From DATEGZ01 sp035279905 (GTDB lineage Bacteria; Acidobacteriota; Vicinamibacteria; Vicinamibacterales; SCN-69-37): a DNA stretch of 64,000 bases. Under the pieces are notes generated by a model. The model was not told the origin of the DNA and did no database searches. It was given only the letters and a program-made list of their open reading frames with translations. Where the stretch lies: positions 78,018 to 142,017 of the forward strand of contig DATEGZ010000217.1 of the NCBI GenBank assembly GCA_035279905.1. Reading direction: 5' to 3'. The translations under genes and the position numbers were made by a program. This document shows positions 34,676 through 43,882 of the stretch, one piece after another. The first letter of the stretch is position 1; every line of letters begins with the position of its first letter.

Positions 34676-35883
34676 TGGCCGCGCTCGTTCGGCTCTTCAG
34701 ACGCGAAACGTCCTCGACCGAATTCATCCCGGTGATCGATGGCCTCAGGTTCCTGGCCATCTCGATGGTCGTCTTCTATCACGTCAGCGGCTACATCTTC
34801 GACAAGTCCAAAGCGCTCGCGAGTGCGTCGTCCGTCGATCCGTCGGCGAACATCTTTGCCTTCGGCCATCAGGGCGTGCAACTGTTCTTCGTGATCAGCG
34901 GTTTCATTCTGGCGATGCCGTTCATGCGGCCGAGTTTCGGCCTGACGGCCACGAGGATTCCGCTGGCGCATTATTTCTGGCGCCGCGTGACCCGTCTCGA
35001 GCCGCCGTACGTGCTCTCGACGCTCGTGCTCTTCGTGCTGCTCACGACGGTCGTCGCCACGCATCGGCCTGGCAGCCTCGGCGCGCCGCTGCTGGCCTCG
35101 CTGTTGTACGTGAACAATCTCGTGTACCCGGGCGAGTTTCCGCGCATCAATGCCGTCACGTGGTCGCTCGAAATCGAGATCCAGTTCTATCTGCTCGCGC
35201 CCTTCCTCGTGTGGGGAGTGTGCGCGCTGAAAAACACTGTCGCTCGACGGGCGATGGTCCTGCTGCTCATCACGCTGGCAGCGATCGTGAGCTGGGGCCT
35301 TGAAACGGTCTGGCACGTCCAGGCCCTGACGCTCGTCCACTACGCTCAGTACTTCCTCGCGGGCATTCTGCTCTGCGACGTCTATCTGCTGGATCTGCCC
35401 CGCCTGCGTCGTCTGGATCGGATGCCGGTCGCCGTGGCGGGCGTGTTGCTCCTGCTGCTGATTACGGGCGTCGAACATTCCCAGACTCCGCACCTGGCGC
35501 TGAAGATTCTGTCGCCCTTTCTGATCCTGGGCTTCTACCTCATCGTGTTCGGCAATCGCGTCTGGCATCGCCTGTTCAGCCTGAACGTCCTGACGCTGAT
35601 TGGCGGGATGTGCTACACGATTTACCTCTGGCACTACGCGGTCATTTCGGCCGTGGGCCGGCTGACCGTCGCGCGGCTGGCGGTCCCGAATTTCTATCTG
35701 CACTTTGCGATCCAGGCGGCGCTCTACGTGGTGGCCGTCCTGCTGGTCTCGTCGGTGTTCTACTTGTTGATCGAGAAGCCCTGCATGAAGCGGGATTGGC
35801 CGATGAGACTCGTCGGCCGTGTGAGGCATCGATTCGTCAACGGCAGGCCGACCAAGAACACGGCGCCGCAGTCCACTCGATGA
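34675..35883 (+). CDS. Acyltransferase 3 family membrane protein
   Basis: The 402-residue protein has IPVIDGLRFLAISMVVFYHV (conserved Arg and His), then LFFVISGFILAMPFM, VTRLEPPYVLSTLVLFVLL, AVTWSLEIEIQFYLLAPFLV and GMCYTIYLWHYAV, with about ten helices. It probably O-acylates a sugar of the polysaccharide. The GTG at 34675 forms a TAGTG overlap with the previous stop and is the only start that keeps the conserved N-terminus without a long artificial extension. Confidence 0.92.
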   Translation: MAALVRLFRRETSSTEFIPVIDGLRFLAISMVVFYHVSGYIFDKSKALASASSVDPSANIFAFGHQGVQLFFVISGFILAMPFMRPSFGLTATRIPLAHYFWRRVTRLEPPYVLSTLVLFVLLTTVVATHRPGSLGAPLLASLLYVNNLVYPGEFPRINAVTWSLEIEIQFYLLAPFLVWGVCALKNTVARRAMVLLLITLAAIVSWGLETVWHVQALTLVHYAQYFLAGILLCDVYLLDLPRLRRLDRMPVAVAGVLLLLLITGVEHSQTPHLALKILSPFLILGFYLIVFGNRVWHRLFSLNVLTLIGGMCYTIYLWHYAVISAVGRLTVARLAVPNFYLHFAIQAALYVVAVLLVSSVFYLLIEKPCMKRDWPMRLVGRVRHRFVNGRPTKNTAPQSTR

Positions 35884-37055
35884 GCCGTCAAGCGATCACG
35901 TGCGTGGCCCCGATTTTTCCGACGCCGTGGATGCCGGAGAGCGGAGCCTTCCTCGAGAACCTGGCCGACGTCATGTCCGATGAAGGCCTCGGCGTGCAGG
36001 TCGTAGCGCCGATGAGCCTCGGCAAGCAACTTCGCGAACGGGCCCAGCACGGCAGACGTGAGATGATCGCCGCGCCGAAGTACCGGGTCGTGCGGCCCCG
36101 GTTCGTCGAACTGCCGCAACGTCTCGTGGGCCTGAACGCCGCGTCGCGACGAATCAACGAGCAGCTGTTCCGCGGGGCCGTGACGCGCGGCCTGGCCGGC
36201 TGCCCGGATCCCGTGACCTGCGTGTACGCGCACTTCTGGGTCGGCGCGTTCGCCGTGCACCGCTGGTGTCGCGCCCGTGGCGTGCCGTACTTTGTCGAGC
36301 TGCAGGAATCAGGTATCCGGGGCTTTCTCGATCCGGCGGGGGACCCGCGCGAGCTTCGGATCCTGCGCGATTCAGCCGGCGTGGTGTGCGTGTCGCAGGA
36401 CAACGTGCGTTTTCTGACGGAAACGGGCGTCGCGCCGAACACGCGGGTCGCGTACCTGCCGAATGGTTTCGATCGGCGGCGGTTCGCGCCCCGCGATCGG
36501 CACGCGTCCCGCCGGACGCTTGGTCTGCCGGAGCACGGAGCGATCGTGGCGTTCGTCGGGCACTTCATCGAGCGGAAGGGGCCGCTTCGCGTGCTGAAAG
36601 CGCTGGAACAGACGACCGACGCCAGGGGCGTGTTCCTGGGCCGCGGCCCGCAGTGGCCGTCCGGCCCGCGCGTGCTGCACGCGGGGCCGGTGCTCAACGC
36701 CGAGCTTCCCACCTGGCTGTCGGCGGCCGATGCGTTCGTGTTGCCGAGTCTGGCAGAGGGGCTGGCCAACGTGATCGTCGAAGCGATGGCCTGCGGGTTG
36801 CCGCTCGTCGTCTCGGACCGGCCCTTCAACCGCGATTTTCTGACCGAGCGCGAAGCCGTGTTCGTCGATCCCGAGTCCGTGCCGTCGATCGCGGACGGAC
36901 TGGCGTCCGTGCTGTCGTCTGAGCGCCGGCGGCAGGAACTTGGCGCCGGCGCGCTGGCACGGTCGCGCGCGTTCAGCCTGCAGGAGCGGGTCCGCGGCAT
37001 TCGCGAATTCGTGTTCGCCGCCAGCGGCGCGGGAGGAGCCGATCGGTGCGCGTGA
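35880..37055 (+). CDS. Glycosyltransferase family 4 protein
   Basis: The 391-residue protein has an acceptor half with VAPIFPTPWMPESGAFLENL and YAHFWVGAFAVHRWCRARGV. The donor half has VAYLPNGFDRRRFAPRDR, IVAFVGHFIERKGPLRVLKA, GVFLGRGPQWPSG and then VLPSLAEGLANVIVEAMACG, with the E-x7-E element of GT4 retaining enzymes. The ATG at 35880 overlaps the previous stop (ATGA). Donor and linkage are unknown. Confidence 0.93.
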   Translation: MSRQAITCVAPIFPTPWMPESGAFLENLADVMSDEGLGVQVVAPMSLGKQLRERAQHGRREMIAAPKYRVVRPRFVELPQRLVGLNAASRRINEQLFRGAVTRGLAGCPDPVTCVYAHFWVGAFAVHRWCRARGVPYFVELQESGIRGFLDPAGDPRELRILRDSAGVVCVSQDNVRFLTETGVAPNTRVAYLPNGFDRRRFAPRDRHASRRTLGLPEHGAIVAFVGHFIERKGPLRVLKALEQTTDARGVFLGRGPQWPSGPRVLHAGPVLNAELPTWLSAADAFVLPSLAEGLANVIVEAMACGLPLVVSDRPFNRDFLTEREAVFVDPESVPSIADGLASVLSSERRRQELGAGALARSRAFSLQERVRGIREFVFAASGAGGADRCA

Positions 37056-38155
37056 TCTGCGTCGCCGGCGCCCGTCCGAACTTCATGAAGATCTCGCCGA
37101 TCGTGCGGGCGCTCCGCGCGGCCGGGCACACGCCCGTGCTCGTCCACACGGGGCAGCACTACGACCTGCAGATGTCCGGCGCGTTCTTTCAGGATCTTGA
37201 TCTGCCGGCCCCGGATTTCGATCTCGAAGTAGGGTCGGGCAGCCACGCTCAGCAGACGGCGAGAGTCATGGAGCGATTCGAGCCGATCGTCGTGCAGGTC
37301 CGCCCCGATTGGGTGATCGTCGTCGGCGACGTGAACTCGACGCTGGCGTGCGCGCTGGTGACGGCCCAGCTCAGGCCGGCGTTGGGTTGCCGGCTGGCGC
37401 ATGTCGAAGCGGGCCTTCGAAGTCACGACTGGACCATGCCTGAGGAGCTCAACCGCGCGGTGACCGATCGCGTGGCCGACCTGCTGCTCACGCCCTCGGC
37501 CGACGCGGAGCCGAATCTGGCCAGGGAGGGCCTCGACGATCGCGCGGTGTTCGTCGGCAACGTGATGATTGACACGCTGCTGCACCAGCTTGCTCGCGCC
37601 CAGGCCCTGGACGTGCCCGGCCGTCTCGGCCTCGAGCGAGGCGCGTACGCGGTGTGCACGATCCACCGGCCGTCGAACGTCGATGACCCTGACGCGCTCT
37701 CTGTGATTCTCACCGGGCTCGCGCGCATCAGCCGCGAGCTGCCCGTCGTGCTGCCGATTCATCCGCGCACTCTCAAGAACGCGGAAGCGTTCGGCGCGCG
37801 CGAATTGCTCGCATCGCTCCGCGTGAGCGATCCGCTCGGCTATCGGGAAATGCTCTCGCTCACGGACGGCGCAGCCGTTGTCCTCACGGATTCCGGCGGT
37901 CTGCAGGAAGAGACGACGGTGCTGGGCGTGCCGTGCGTCACTTTGCGCGCGCAGACCGAGCGGCCATCGACGATCACGCACGGTACCAATCGCCTCGCTC
38001 CCTGGCCGCTCACGGTCGACGGGATCGTCGACGCGTGCCGGTCGGCCAAGGCGGTCGGCCGTCGCGGTCTCGGCGAGCGAGTACCAGAAGGGTGGGATGG
38101 ACAGGCCGCGGCGCGGGTGGTGGCCGCGCTCGACGCAGCCAAGGGCCCCAAATGA
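37046..38155 (+). CDS. wecB: UDP-N-acetylglucosamine 2-epimerase family protein (second copy)
   Basis: The 369-residue protein shows VICVAGARPNFMKISPIVRA, LVHTGQHYDLQMSGAFF, WVIVVGDVNSTLACALV, LAHVEAGLRSHDWTMPEELN, CTIHRPSNVDDPDAL, LPIHPRTLKN and LTDSGGLQEETTVLGVPCVT. All belong to the non-hydrolysing 2-epimerases that make UDP-ManNAc or a related UDP-sugar. The start is a GTG at 37046, giving a 10-bp overlap with the previous gene. It differs clearly from the copy at 17784, so the two probably act on different substrates. Confidence 0.95.
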   Translation: MRVICVAGARPNFMKISPIVRALRAAGHTPVLVHTGQHYDLQMSGAFFQDLDLPAPDFDLEVGSGSHAQQTARVMERFEPIVVQVRPDWVIVVGDVNSTLACALVTAQLRPALGCRLAHVEAGLRSHDWTMPEELNRAVTDRVADLLLTPSADAEPNLAREGLDDRAVFVGNVMIDTLLHQLARAQALDVPGRLGLERGAYAVCTIHRPSNVDDPDALSVILTGLARISRELPVVLPIHPRTLKNAEAFGARELLASLRVSDPLGYREMLSLTDGAAVVLTDSGGLQEETTVLGVPCVTLRAQTERPSTITHGTNRLAPWPLTVDGIVDACRSAKAVGRRGLGERVPEGWDGQAAARVVAALDAAKGPK

Positions 38156-39369
38156 GGATCGCCGTGGTCTCCACGTTCTACTCGGAGGGGATGGGATACA
38201 CGGAGAACTGCCTGCCAAGGGCGTTGGCCGCGCTCGGGCACGACGTGCACGTCATCACGACGGTCTTCAACGTGTACGGCAACGAGGCCGATTATGCGAA
38301 GACCTACCGCGCGTTCCTGGGTCCAAACCGCGTGAGCCCCGGCCGCTCGAGCGCGGACGGTTTCCAGGTCCATCGGCTCGACGCGAACGTGGTCGGGGGC
38401 TACGTCGTGCCGCGCGGTCTCGCGGCCAAGGTCCGGGAGATCGCACCGGACGTCGTGCACTCGTTGGAGATCGCGTCCGTCCCGACCTACGAGCTGGCGT
38501 GGCAGCGGATGTTCCGGCGCTTCGCTTTGTTCTGCGAGACTCACCAGCACATGTCGGTCGTCAAGCCGTTCCTCACGCAGCCAGGATCGTTCCTGCGGAA
38601 GGCGTCCTATCGCATGACGCGCACGCTGCCGACGCACCTGGCGAGCCTGGCGGTGGAGAAGTGCTACGCGATTGCGCCGGATTGCGCCGAGGTCGCCGCG
38701 CGGTTCTACGGCGTGCCCCGGGAGAAGATCAAGCTGCAGTCGCTCGGGGCGGACACGGAGCTGTTTCATCCGGTCGAGACGTCCGCCGATGAGTCGGCAC
38801 GGTCGGACCTGCGCCGCCGGCTTGGATTTGCGGACGACGACGTCGTCTGCGTGTACAGCGGCCGGTTCTCGGAGGACAAGAACCCGCTGCTGCTTGCTCG
38901 CGCGATCGACAGACTGCCCGACCAGGCGCCGGTGTTCCGCGCGCTGTTCATCGGCGACGGCGTCCAGCGGGACGAGATCGCGTCCTGCCGCCACACGAAG
39001 ATTCTCGGGTTCATGAAACACCGCAGCCTGGCGGAGCACTACCGTGCCGCGGATCTCGCCGTGTGGCCGACGCAGGAGTCCATGTCGATGCTCGACGCGG
39101 CGTCGACCGGCCTCCCGATCGTCGTGTCGAACCGGATCGGCGCGGTGGACCGCGTGAGCGGCAACGGTCGGACGTACGTCGAAGGCGACGTCGACAGTCT
39201 GGCGGACGCGCTCACGAGTCTCGCTTCCCGCGAAGAACGTCGAGCGCTGGGCGCGGCCGGCCGGCGGAAGATGCTCGCGGGTTCCAACTGGGCGCGCTAT
39301 GCGCAAGCCGTCGAGGCGGACTACCATAGCGCCCTGTCGCGGGCAGTGCAGCCGGCTCGATCCGCATGA
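38152..39369 (+). CDS. Glycosyltransferase family 4 protein
   Basis: The 405-residue GT-B protein begins MRIAVVSTFYSEGMGYTENC. It has VVHSLEIASVPTYELAW, ETHQHMSVVKPFL, LGADTELFHPVETSADES, VVCVYSGRFSEDKNPLLLAR, then HRSLAEHYRAADLAVWPTQE and SMSMLDAASTGLPIVVSNRI. The donor-domain pattern is that of GT4. It is coupled to the 2-epimerase gene by ATGA and to the next GT gene by a 4-bp overlap. The transferred sugar is unknown. Confidence 0.92.
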   Translation: MRIAVVSTFYSEGMGYTENCLPRALAALGHDVHVITTVFNVYGNEADYAKTYRAFLGPNRVSPGRSSADGFQVHRLDANVVGGYVVPRGLAAKVREIAPDVVHSLEIASVPTYELAWQRMFRRFALFCETHQHMSVVKPFLTQPGSFLRKASYRMTRTLPTHLASLAVEKCYAIAPDCAEVAARFYGVPREKIKLQSLGADTELFHPVETSADESARSDLRRRLGFADDDVVCVYSGRFSEDKNPLLLARAIDRLPDQAPVFRALFIGDGVQRDEIASCRHTKILGFMKHRSLAEHYRAADLAVWPTQESMSMLDAASTGLPIVVSNRIGAVDRVSGNGRTYVEGDVDSLADALTSLASREERRALGAAGRRKMLAGSNWARYAQAVEADYHSALSRAVQPARSA

Positions 39370-40463
39370 AGGTCCTGTTCATTGCGCCGTTGCCGCCACC
39401 CACGCACGGGCAGTCACTTGCGTCCGACGTGCTCTATCAGAGGCTGCGTGACGGGAACGACGTGAGAGTCGTGAACATGGCGGAGCCTCCCGCGAGGCAC
39501 GTGTGGGACAAGCTCCGCCGAGTGCTGACGGTGCTCACGTTCATGGGGGGCGTCCTCAGCAAGAAGCGTGGTGTCGACGTTGTCTACTTGTCGATCTCCG
39601 AATCGCTGCTGGGCAACCTGAAGGACCTGTGCATCTACACCTTGTGCCTCGGACAACTCGATCGGATGTACATCCACCTGCTGGGAGGCGCCGGCATCAA
39701 GCGGATTCTCGAGAAACGAGGCGTCCGATATCGGCTGAACAAGTTCTTCATTGGCCGGTTGGCCGGCGTGATTGTCGAGGGGCGGACGCAGGCCGCGGTG
39801 TTTTCGGGACTTATCGACGACGGCAAGGTCCATGTCATCGCGAATTTTGCCGAAGAGTTCCTGTTTGTCACGGAACAGGAGGTGCGGCAGAAGTTTCGCG
39901 ACACGAGCGTGCTCCGCGTGCTGTTTCTCAGCAATCTGTACCGGGGCAAGGGGCACAACGAGCTCGTGGAGGCGTATCTCGGTCTGCCCGTCGATCTGCG
40001 GCAACGAATCTCGATCGTCTTCGTCGGCGGCTTCGAATCGGCCAGACTCCGCGAGGAGTTCCTTCAACGCATCGGCGGTCACGCCGGGCTGATCTACCAG
40101 GGAACCTTCATCGGCGGCGTGGACAAGAAGAAGCTGTACGGCCAGACTCACGTGTTTTGTCTGCCGACGTACTATCCGTACGAAGGGCAACCCATCAGCA
40201 TTCTGGAGGCTTACGCGACCGGCTGCGTCGTGATCACGACCGGACACAGCGGGATTCCCGACGTGTTTCGCGATGGCGTCAACGGTTACGCCGTGGCGGC
40301 ACAATCATCCGAGGCCATCAGGAAGGTGCTCGAGGAGATCGCTCGGGACCCGCGCCCCCTCGTTGAGATGGCCGTGACGAATCGCAATATGGCCCGCGAG
40401 CGATTCCGCACCGACATCTTCCAATCGTCCTTGACGAAGATTCTGGAAAGGCGCGCCGGCTGA
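39366..40463 (+). CDS. Glycosyltransferase family 4 protein
   Basis: The 365-residue protein starts MKVLFIAPLPPPTHGQSLAS, the N-terminal strand and Gly loop of GT4. It has VVYLSISESLLGNLKDLCIY and HLLGGAGIKRILEKRG in the acceptor half. LRVLFLSNLYRGKGHNELVE, FVGGFESARL, HVFCLPTYYPYEGQPISILE and AYATGCVVITTGHSGIPDVF follow in the donor half, including the EGQPISILE active-site segment. It overlaps the upstream GT by ATGA and is followed after 1 bp by an SDR gene. Confidence 0.93.
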   Translation: MKVLFIAPLPPPTHGQSLASDVLYQRLRDGNDVRVVNMAEPPARHVWDKLRRVLTVLTFMGGVLSKKRGVDVVYLSISESLLGNLKDLCIYTLCLGQLDRMYIHLLGGAGIKRILEKRGVRYRLNKFFIGRLAGVIVEGRTQAAVFSGLIDDGKVHVIANFAEEFLFVTEQEVRQKFRDTSVLRVLFLSNLYRGKGHNELVEAYLGLPVDLRQRISIVFVGGFESARLREEFLQRIGGHAGLIYQGTFIGGVDKKKLYGQTHVFCLPTYYPYEGQPISILEAYATGCVVITTGHSGIPDVFRDGVNGYAVAAQSSEAIRKVLEEIARDPRPLVEMAVTNRNMARERFRTDIFQSSLTKILERRAG

Positions 40464-40464
40464 C

Positions 40465-41472
40465 ATGGAAGCTGAGTCCTCGACACTGACGTCCGTGTGG
40501 GCCAATCGCAAGGTGCTCGTCACCGGCGGCCTCGGGTTTCTCGGCAGCAGCCTGGCCGTGCGGCTGGCCGAGTCCGGGGCCCACGTCACGGTCATCGACA
40601 ACCTGACTCCGCTGTACGGAGGGAACCGGTTCAACATTTCCGCGGCGGCTGACAAGATCGAAGTCATCGTCGACGACGTCAGGAACCTGGACGTGATGCG
40701 GCCGTTGATCGCCGGGGCCGACACCATGTTCCACCTCGCCGCCCAGGTGAGCTACATCGACAGCCTGTCCATGCCGTACGAGGATCTCGATCTCAATGCG
40801 AGGGCCACCCTGGCGATCCTCGAGTGCAGCCGCGCGCTGAATCCGCGCCTGCGTATTCTGTTTTCGAGCTCGCGGATGACCTATGGCAAGGTGGAGGCGG
40901 AGCTGATCACCGAGACCAGCCCGACGAACCCGCTGAGCCTCTACGGGATTCACAAGCTCACGGCGGAAAAATACCTGCTGATGTATTTCAAGGACTTCGG
41001 CATTCCGACCACCATCCTCAGGCTGACGAATCCGTACGGGCCGCGTCAGCAGATCAAACACAGCAAGTACTCGCTGGTCGGATGGTTCGTCCGGCAGGCG
41101 ATGGACGGCAAGGTCATCAAGATTTTCGGAGACGGCGGTCAACTGCGCGACTACGTCTTCGTCGACGACGTCGTCGAGGCCATGCTGCGATGCGCGGCGA
41201 CGCCGCGGGCGGCCGGAGAAGTAATCAACGTCGGCTCGGGCCAGTCCACCAGGTTCCGGGACATGGTCACCGCTGTCCTCGCGTGCGTGAATCGCGGACG
41301 GGCGGAGTTCGTGCCGTGGCCGGAAAACTACGAACGCGTCGAAACCGGCGACATCTCCCTGGATATCTCGAAATTGATGGGGCTGACGTCGTGGCGTCCG
41401 CGGCATTCGCTCGAGGATGGCATCCAGCGGACGTTCGAGTACTACTCGAGACACGCCGCGCATTACATCTAG
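40465..41472 (+). CDS. NAD-dependent sugar nucleotide epimerase/dehydratase (extended SDR)
   Basis: The 335-residue protein has VLVTGGLGFLGSSLAVRLAE, VIDNLTPLYGGN, MFHLAAQVSYIDSLSMPYED, ILFSSSRMTYGKVEAE, LYGIHKLTAEKYL (YxxxK), RLTNPYGPRQQIKHSKYSLV and IFGDGGQLRDYVFVDDVVEA. It is close to GalE-like and UDP-glucuronate-type epimerases; the substrate is uncertain. The ATG at 40465 lies just after the previous stop. Confidence 0.92.
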   Translation: MEAESSTLTSVWANRKVLVTGGLGFLGSSLAVRLAESGAHVTVIDNLTPLYGGNRFNISAAADKIEVIVDDVRNLDVMRPLIAGADTMFHLAAQVSYIDSLSMPYEDLDLNARATLAILECSRALNPRLRILFSSSRMTYGKVEAELITETSPTNPLSLYGIHKLTAEKYLLMYFKDFGIPTTILRLTNPYGPRQQIKHSKYSLVGWFVRQAMDGKVIKIFGDGGQLRDYVFVDDVVEAMLRCAATPRAAGEVINVGSGQSTRFRDMVTAVLACVNRGRAEFVPWPENYERVETGDISLDISKLMGLTSWRPRHSLEDGIQRTFEYYSRHAAHYI

Positions 41473-41483
41473 AGAACGCGACC

Positions 41484-42185
41484 ATGAGCGCCATTCGATC
41501 GACGTACCGGCGGATGCGCTGGATGATCAATCGCGCCATCGGACGCGACGTGCGTTTTCCCGTGCAGACGCGCATCCGGTCCGAACGCCACGGCAGCGAT
41601 GCCGGGGAATGGTGGATTCACCCCGACGGCCTGGGGCCATCGTCGATCGTGTATTCGCTCGGCGTCGGCACCGACATCACGTTCGATCTGTCGCTCATCG
41701 ACGCCTACCGGCTCTCGGTCCACGCGTTCGATCCGACGCCGGGCGCGATCGCCTATGTGGAGAGCCAACGGTTGCCGCCCGGCTTCCGCGCGCACCCGAT
41801 CGGCGTCGCCAACCGCGATGGCCGCGCGATGTTCTTTCCGCCGGCAAATCCGAACCACATCTCGCACACCCTGCTCCAGCGGCCGGAGACGGGCGCGCGG
41901 GCGATCGAGGTGGAGGTTCGGCGGCTCTCGACGATCATGGGTGACCTCGGGCACCAGCGCATCGACGTGCTGAAGATGGACATCGAAGGGGCCGAGTACG
42001 ACGTGCTGGAGGACGTAGTCGCCAGCCGCCTGGCGGTGGGGCAGATCCTGGTCGAGTTCCACCATCGGTTTCCCGGCGTCGGACTCGAAAGGACCCGGCG
42101 GGCCGTCGCCGGCCTCCACGCGGCGGGGTACCGCATTTTCTTCGCGTCGGACAGCGGCGAAGAGTACAGCTTCATCAGGCAGTAA
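41484..42185 (+). CDS. FkbM family methyltransferase
   Basis: The 233-residue protein shows IVYSLGVGTDITFDLSLI (motif I region), VHAFDPTPGAIAYVESQRL, FHPIGVANRDGRAMFFPP-like text (AHPIGVANRDGRAMFF), IDVLKMDIEGAEYDVLEDVV and ILVEFHHRFPG. KMDIEGAE is the hallmark of FkbM methyltransferases, which O-methylate sugars or lipids. The ATG at 41484 removes an upstream extension read from another gene. It is followed after 20 bp by the amidotransferase gene. Confidence 0.94.
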   Translation: MSAIRSTYRRMRWMINRAIGRDVRFPVQTRIRSERHGSDAGEWWIHPDGLGPSSIVYSLGVGTDITFDLSLIDAYRLSVHAFDPTPGAIAYVESQRLPPGFRAHPIGVANRDGRAMFFPPANPNHISHTLLQRPETGARAIEVEVRRLSTIMGDLGHQRIDVLKMDIEGAEYDVLEDVVASRLAVGQILVEFHHRFPGVGLERTRRAVAGLHAAGYRIFFASDSGEEYSFIRQ

Positions 42186-42205
42186 GATTCGGTGGATCGA
42201 GGACC

Positions 42206-43345
42206 ATGTCGGATCGGCCTTATCAAGTTTGCGGCAACTGCATCATGGACACGTCGGACTCGAACATCACGTTCGACGCCCGCGGCTGGTGCGACTACTG
42301 CAACAACTTCTACGACAACATCCTCCCCAACTGGCACCCCGACGAGATCGGCGCCCGCGAGCTCGCCCGCGAGGTCGAGGAGATCAAGCGAGCCGGGAAG
42401 GCCCGGGACTACGACTGCGTGATCGGCCTGAGCGGCGGCATCGACAGCTCGTACGTGACGTATCTCGCCAAGGAAAAGCTCGGCTTGCGCCCGCTGCTGC
42501 TCCACGTGGACGCCGGGTGGAACTCGCAACAGGCCGTCAACAACATCGAGAAGCTGGTCGACGGGCTCGGCCTGGACCTGCACACCGAAGTCGTGGACTG
42601 GCTCGAGATGCGCGATCTTCAACTGGCGTTCTTCAAGGCCCAGGTGCCGCACCTCGACACGCCGCAGGATCACGCGTTCTTTGCGGGGCTGTACAATTTC
42701 GCCGCCAAGCACGGCGTGAAATACATCCTGACCGGCGCCAACTACTCGACCGAGTGCGTCCGCGAGCCGCTCGAGTGGCACTACCACGCGTCCGATCTGC
42801 GGCAGCTCAGAGACATCCATCGCCGCTTCGGGTCGAGGCCCCTCAGGACCTTCCCGTTGGCCGACATCTTCACCTACAAGCTGCGCTACCGCTACATGAA
42901 CGGCGTGCGCGTGGTGAAGCCGCTGAACTACGTCCCCTACGTCAAAGAGGAGGCGATGCAACTGCTCGTCGCCCGCTTCGGCTGGCAGCGTTACGCCCAC
43001 AAGCACTACGAATCGCGGTTCACGCGGTTCTACGAAGGCTACTGGTTGCCGACGAAGTTCGGGTACGACAAGCGCCGCGCGCATTTTTCGAGCCTGATCC
43101 TCACGAAGCAGATGACGCGGGCCGAGGCGCTCGAAAAGATCAGCCAGCGCGCCTACGACGATGAGACCATCGCGCACGATTTCGAGTACGTCGCGACGAA
43201 GCTCGACATCAGCGTCGACGCGCTGCGCGAGCTGATGAAAGGGCCGAATCGCAGCTATCGCGATTACCGGAACAGCATGGCGATGATCAACGCGGGCACG
43301 CAGGTCCTCCGGCTGCTCGGCGTGCAGCGGGCCATCATTCGATGA
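42206..43345 (+). CDS. N-acetyl sugar amidotransferase (WbpG/WbuX/LfnA-like)
   Basis: The 379-residue protein has N-terminal Cys pairs (C9/C12 and C29/C32) likely to bind zinc. A PP-loop ATPase core follows with IGLSGGIDSSYVTYLAK (Ser76-Ser82 region), then LLLHVDAGWNSQQAVNNIEK, ILTGANYSTECVREP and AHKHYESRFTRFYEGYWLPT. This is the family that converts an acetamido group of a sugar nucleotide to an acetamidino group. It uses ammonia from a HisH-like glutaminase passed through a HisF-like protein. Both partners are encoded at 46630-48037. It was first assigned in LPS loci of Pseudomonas and E. coli O145. Confidence 0.95.
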   Translation: MSDRPYQVCGNCIMDTSDSNITFDARGWCDYCNNFYDNILPNWHPDEIGARELAREVEEIKRAGKARDYDCVIGLSGGIDSSYVTYLAKEKLGLRPLLLHVDAGWNSQQAVNNIEKLVDGLGLDLHTEVVDWLEMRDLQLAFFKAQVPHLDTPQDHAFFAGLYNFAAKHGVKYILTGANYSTECVREPLEWHYHASDLRQLRDIHRRFGSRPLRTFPLADIFTYKLRYRYMNGVRVVKPLNYVPYVKEEAMQLLVARFGWQRYAHKHYESRFTRFYEGYWLPTKFGYDKRRAHFSSLILTKQMTRAEALEKISQRAYDDETIAHDFEYVATKLDISVDALRELMKGPNRSYRDYRNSMAMINAGTQVLRLLGVQRAIIR

Positions 43346-43869
43346 GCGAGTCTGGCCGGATGGATCTGCTGGAGAGTTGGCGGCGGCGCAAAGTGTTGCC
43401 GCACATTCGCGGGCGACTGCTCGACATCGGCTGCGGGTTCAACAACCTCGTGCGCAGCTACGACGGGCCGGGCGTGGGCATCGACGTGTTCCCCTGGCCA
43501 GGCGTCAACGTGCTCGTCGGCGCCGCGGATCGCCTCCCGTTCGACAGCGGGTCGTTCGACACCGTGACCGTCATCGCCGCGTTGAACCACATTCCCAACC
43601 GGGACGCCGCCCTGCGCGACATGCACCGGGTGCTTCGCCCCAGGGGACGCGTGATCGTCACGATGATCGGTCCCCTTACCGGCATCATCGCCCACGTCTT
43701 GTTCACGCAGGACGAAGCCGCGCGCGGCGGCATGCGGGACGGCGAACGGAAAGGGCTGCGCCATCACGATGTCATGACGCTGCTGTCCTCGACCGGGTTC
43801 GTGATCCGTCGCGTCGAATCGTTTCAGTTCTGGCTCAATCGCGTCTACATCGCGGAGAAGGGCGCGTGA
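43342..43869 (+). CDS. Small class I SAM-dependent methyltransferase (Methyltransf_11 type)
   Basis: The 175-residue protein has GRLLDIGCGFNNLVRSYD (motif I), VGIDVFPWPGVNVLVGAADR, FDTVTVIAALNHIPNRDAAL and MHRVLRPRGRVIVTMIGP. It lacks any accessory domain. Its ATGA overlap with the amidotransferase gene suggests a related role, but the substrate is unknown. It ends 13 bp from the stop of a convergent gene; no terminator hairpin fits in that space. Confidence 0.88.
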   Translation: MSESGRMDLLESWRRRKVLPHIRGRLLDIGCGFNNLVRSYDGPGVGIDVFPWPGVNVLVGAADRLPFDSGSFDTVTVIAALNHIPNRDAALRDMHRVLRPRGRVIVTMIGPLTGIIAHVLFTQDEAARGGMRDGERKGLRHHDVMTLLSSTGFVIRRVESFQFWLNRVYIAEKGA

Positions 43870-43882
43870 CGCCCAGGCGGCC